Below are positions 63,151 through 64,000 of a stretch of 64,000 bases of DNA, piece by piece. This DNA comes from Pedobacter antarcticus (GTDB lineage: Bacteria; Bacteroidota; Bacteroidia; Sphingobacteriales; Sphingobacteriaceae). Every line of letters begins with the position of its first letter. The first letter of the stretch is position 1. The stretch covers positions 989,730 through 1,053,729 of the forward strand of contig NZ_FONS01000001.1 of the NCBI RefSeq assembly GCF_900112985.1, in the 5' to 3' direction. The notes below the pieces were generated by a model. It did not search any database. It was not told the DNA's origin and saw only the letters and a list, made by a program, of their open reading frames with translations. Position numbers and translations under genes: made by a program.

Positions 63151-63546
63151 ATGAAGAAATCTCCTACACCGGTACAATTGACCAAAGCTGAAGAGCAGAT
63201 CATGCAAGCGCTGTGGACCCTTAAGCAGGCTACTGTTCAGGATATTTTGGAAGTGCTGGAAGCACCAAAACCTGCCAGAACAACTGTATCCACAGTACTA
63301 ACTATTCTGGAAAATAAAGGTTTTGTCAGTCATACAACAGCCGGTCGTGTAAATACTTACCTGCCTTTAATTAAAAAGGAACAGTATTCCAGATCTATGC
63401 TTTCGGGATTTCTACATAACTATTTCAACGGCTCGTTCGCAACAATGGCTTCATTTTTTGCCAAAGACAACAATTATTCAATAGAGGAATTGGATCAAAT
63501 GATTGAACAGACACGGAAAGAATTAACAGAAGAACAAAAAAAATAA
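63151..63546 (+). CDS. BlaI/MecI/CopY-family repressor
   Basis: The 131-residue protein has the penicillinase-repressor winged helix (about 10-80: EEQIMQALWTLKQATVQDILEVL, ARTTVSTVLTILENKGFVSHTTAGRVNTYLPL) and a dimerisation tail with the cleavage region. The next gene, three bases on, encodes an M56 BlaR1-like sensor, the usual partner. No beta-lactamase is seen; the shared dyad suggests the GLPGLI operon as target. Confidence 0.93.
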   Translation: MKKSPTPVQLTKAEEQIMQALWTLKQATVQDILEVLEAPKPARTTVSTVLTILENKGFVSHTTAGRVNTYLPLIKKEQYSRSMLSGFLHNYFNGSFATMASFFAKDNNYSIEELDQMIEQTRKELTEEQKK

Positions 63547-63549
63547 GAT

Positions 63550-64000
63550 ATGGAAGAAATTGCTTTATATCTCTTTAAATCAGGCATATGCCTGTCTCTG
63601 TGTTACGGTATTTATTATATCTTCCTGAAAAACGAGACCTTTTTTAAATTCAACAGATACTTTCTCCTTGCAGGAATCTTCCTTTCTATTATCATTCCTT
63701 TATTCAACTTCACTTATACAGTACAGGTAACTGATCCAATATTTAACAAAAATTCAGTTCTTAATCCAGCGAAAACAACGCCTGCTATACTTAGTTACCT
63801 GCAGTTCGGACTGCTAGTTTATTTTGTGGTCACTTTTGGCTTTATATTTAATTACCTGCTGTCATTGAGAAAGGCAAGACAATTGGTTTCCCAGCATTAT
63901 TTCGAGGTTGTAGATCGCTGTAAAATCATCTATACTAATCAGTTTAACACTTCATTCTCTATATTTAACTATATTTTTCTGGATACTGATATCGCTAGTT
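63550..64000 (+). CDS. M56-family BlaR1-like metallopeptidase, N-terminal part
   Basis: The frame starts at ATG 63550 (MEEIALYLFKSGICLSLCYGIYYIFLKNETFF) and runs off the right edge after 150 codons. Three membrane segments are visible (about 6-25, 37-55, 85-105), and SFSIFNYIFL matches the M56 'SFFNYIF' region before the HExxH zinc site, which lies outside the window. It should sense an envelope signal and inactivate the BlaI-type repressor. Confidence 0.9.
   Translation, partial: MEEIALYLFKSGICLSLCYGIYYIFLKNETFFKFNRYFLLAGIFLSIIIPLFNFTYTVQVTDPIFNKNSVLNPAKTTPAILSYLQFGLLVYFVVTFGFIFNYLLSLRKARQLVSQHYFEVVDRCKIIYTNQFNTSFSIFNYIFLDTDIAS

Noticed and set aside
63151..64000. BlaI/M56 pair as a beta-lactam resistance locus
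   Set aside because: No beta-lactamase or PBP2a-like gene is in the window, and the shared dyads point to the GLPGLI operon instead.

Overview
The window looks like a chromosomal segment of an environmental Bacteroidota, most likely Sphingobacteriaceae and Pedobacter-like. The DNA is AT-rich. Many genes lack a strong Shine-Dalgarno sequence, and several have the Bacteroidota -7 element TAnnTTTG just upstream. The gene families also fit: GLPGLI protein with TonB-like outer membrane partner, BlaI/M56 pair, LytS/LytTR two-component pair, DUF6588, DUF6807/PmoA, OMP_b-brl outer membrane proteins and a MacB/FtsX permease. The organism call is inference from gene content; no rRNA is present.

Layout. 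1-4330: end of a DUF6807 gene, a DUF6588 plus acyltransferase pair, and a GNAT plus AAA+ ATPase pair. 4476-10272: a tandem-PAS histidine kinase facing an MprF/AcvB-like gene pair for lysyl-phosphatidylglycerol synthesis and probable hydrolysis, then a small gene remnant. 10322-16699: soluble sugar dehydrogenase with cytochrome c, OmpA-type lipoprotein, LytS/LytTR pair and a CocE-type hydrolase. 16709-20920: phosphoesterase, FtsX permease and AraC regulator on the minus strand. 21214-30866: amino-acid catabolism, with pruA, an MscS channel, and a tightly overlapping histidine-utilisation operon (marR-hutH-hutU-hutI-hutG). 31193-31513: tRNA-Pro(TGG), a 24-bp-arm hairpin, and a 20-nt duplicate of the tRNA 3' end that resembles an integration scar. 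31514-37537: secreted beta-helix protein, SDR/TetR pair around an elaborate palindrome, threonine aldolase-like gene and a MarR-GNAT fusion. 37674-39741: dnaA and a leader region with a perfect DnaA box. 39742-44132: Lrp regulator, TonB-type outer membrane protein, GntR regulator and a second identical tRNA-Pro. 44280-50303: accessory-looking region with DUF2059, an unrecognised two-TM protein, DinB, a TIM-barrel protein under two tandem AraC paralogues, and a DHp-only membrane protein with a small overlapping partner. 50827-56055: an NmrA-like gene and a MarR-controlled EmrA/EmrB/TolC tripartite efflux operon. 56209-64000: AlkC-type DNA glycosylase, MocR regulator, AhpD-like protein, then GLPGLI/TonB-like and BlaI/M56 genes joined by a shared operator-like dyad.

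The strongest structural signals beyond single genes are regulatory: (i) a 15-bp-arm palindrome between the SDR and tetR genes carrying two back-to-back -7/-33 promoters; (ii) a 17-bp-arm palindrome over the efflux promoter beside marR; (iii) a GTCTA-N6-TAGAC dyad found twice before the GLPGLI operon and once, degenerate, before the blaI-like gene; (iv) two paralogous MarR genes whose -7 box ends only a few bases before the ATG, implying leaderless mRNAs. No CRISPR array, insertion sequence or complete prophage was seen. No clearly new defence or biosynthetic system is evident; the best candidates for undescribed biology are the DHp-only membrane protein with its partner, the AraC-AraC-TIM-barrel operon, and the unrecognised two-TM protein preceded by a perfect inverted repeat.
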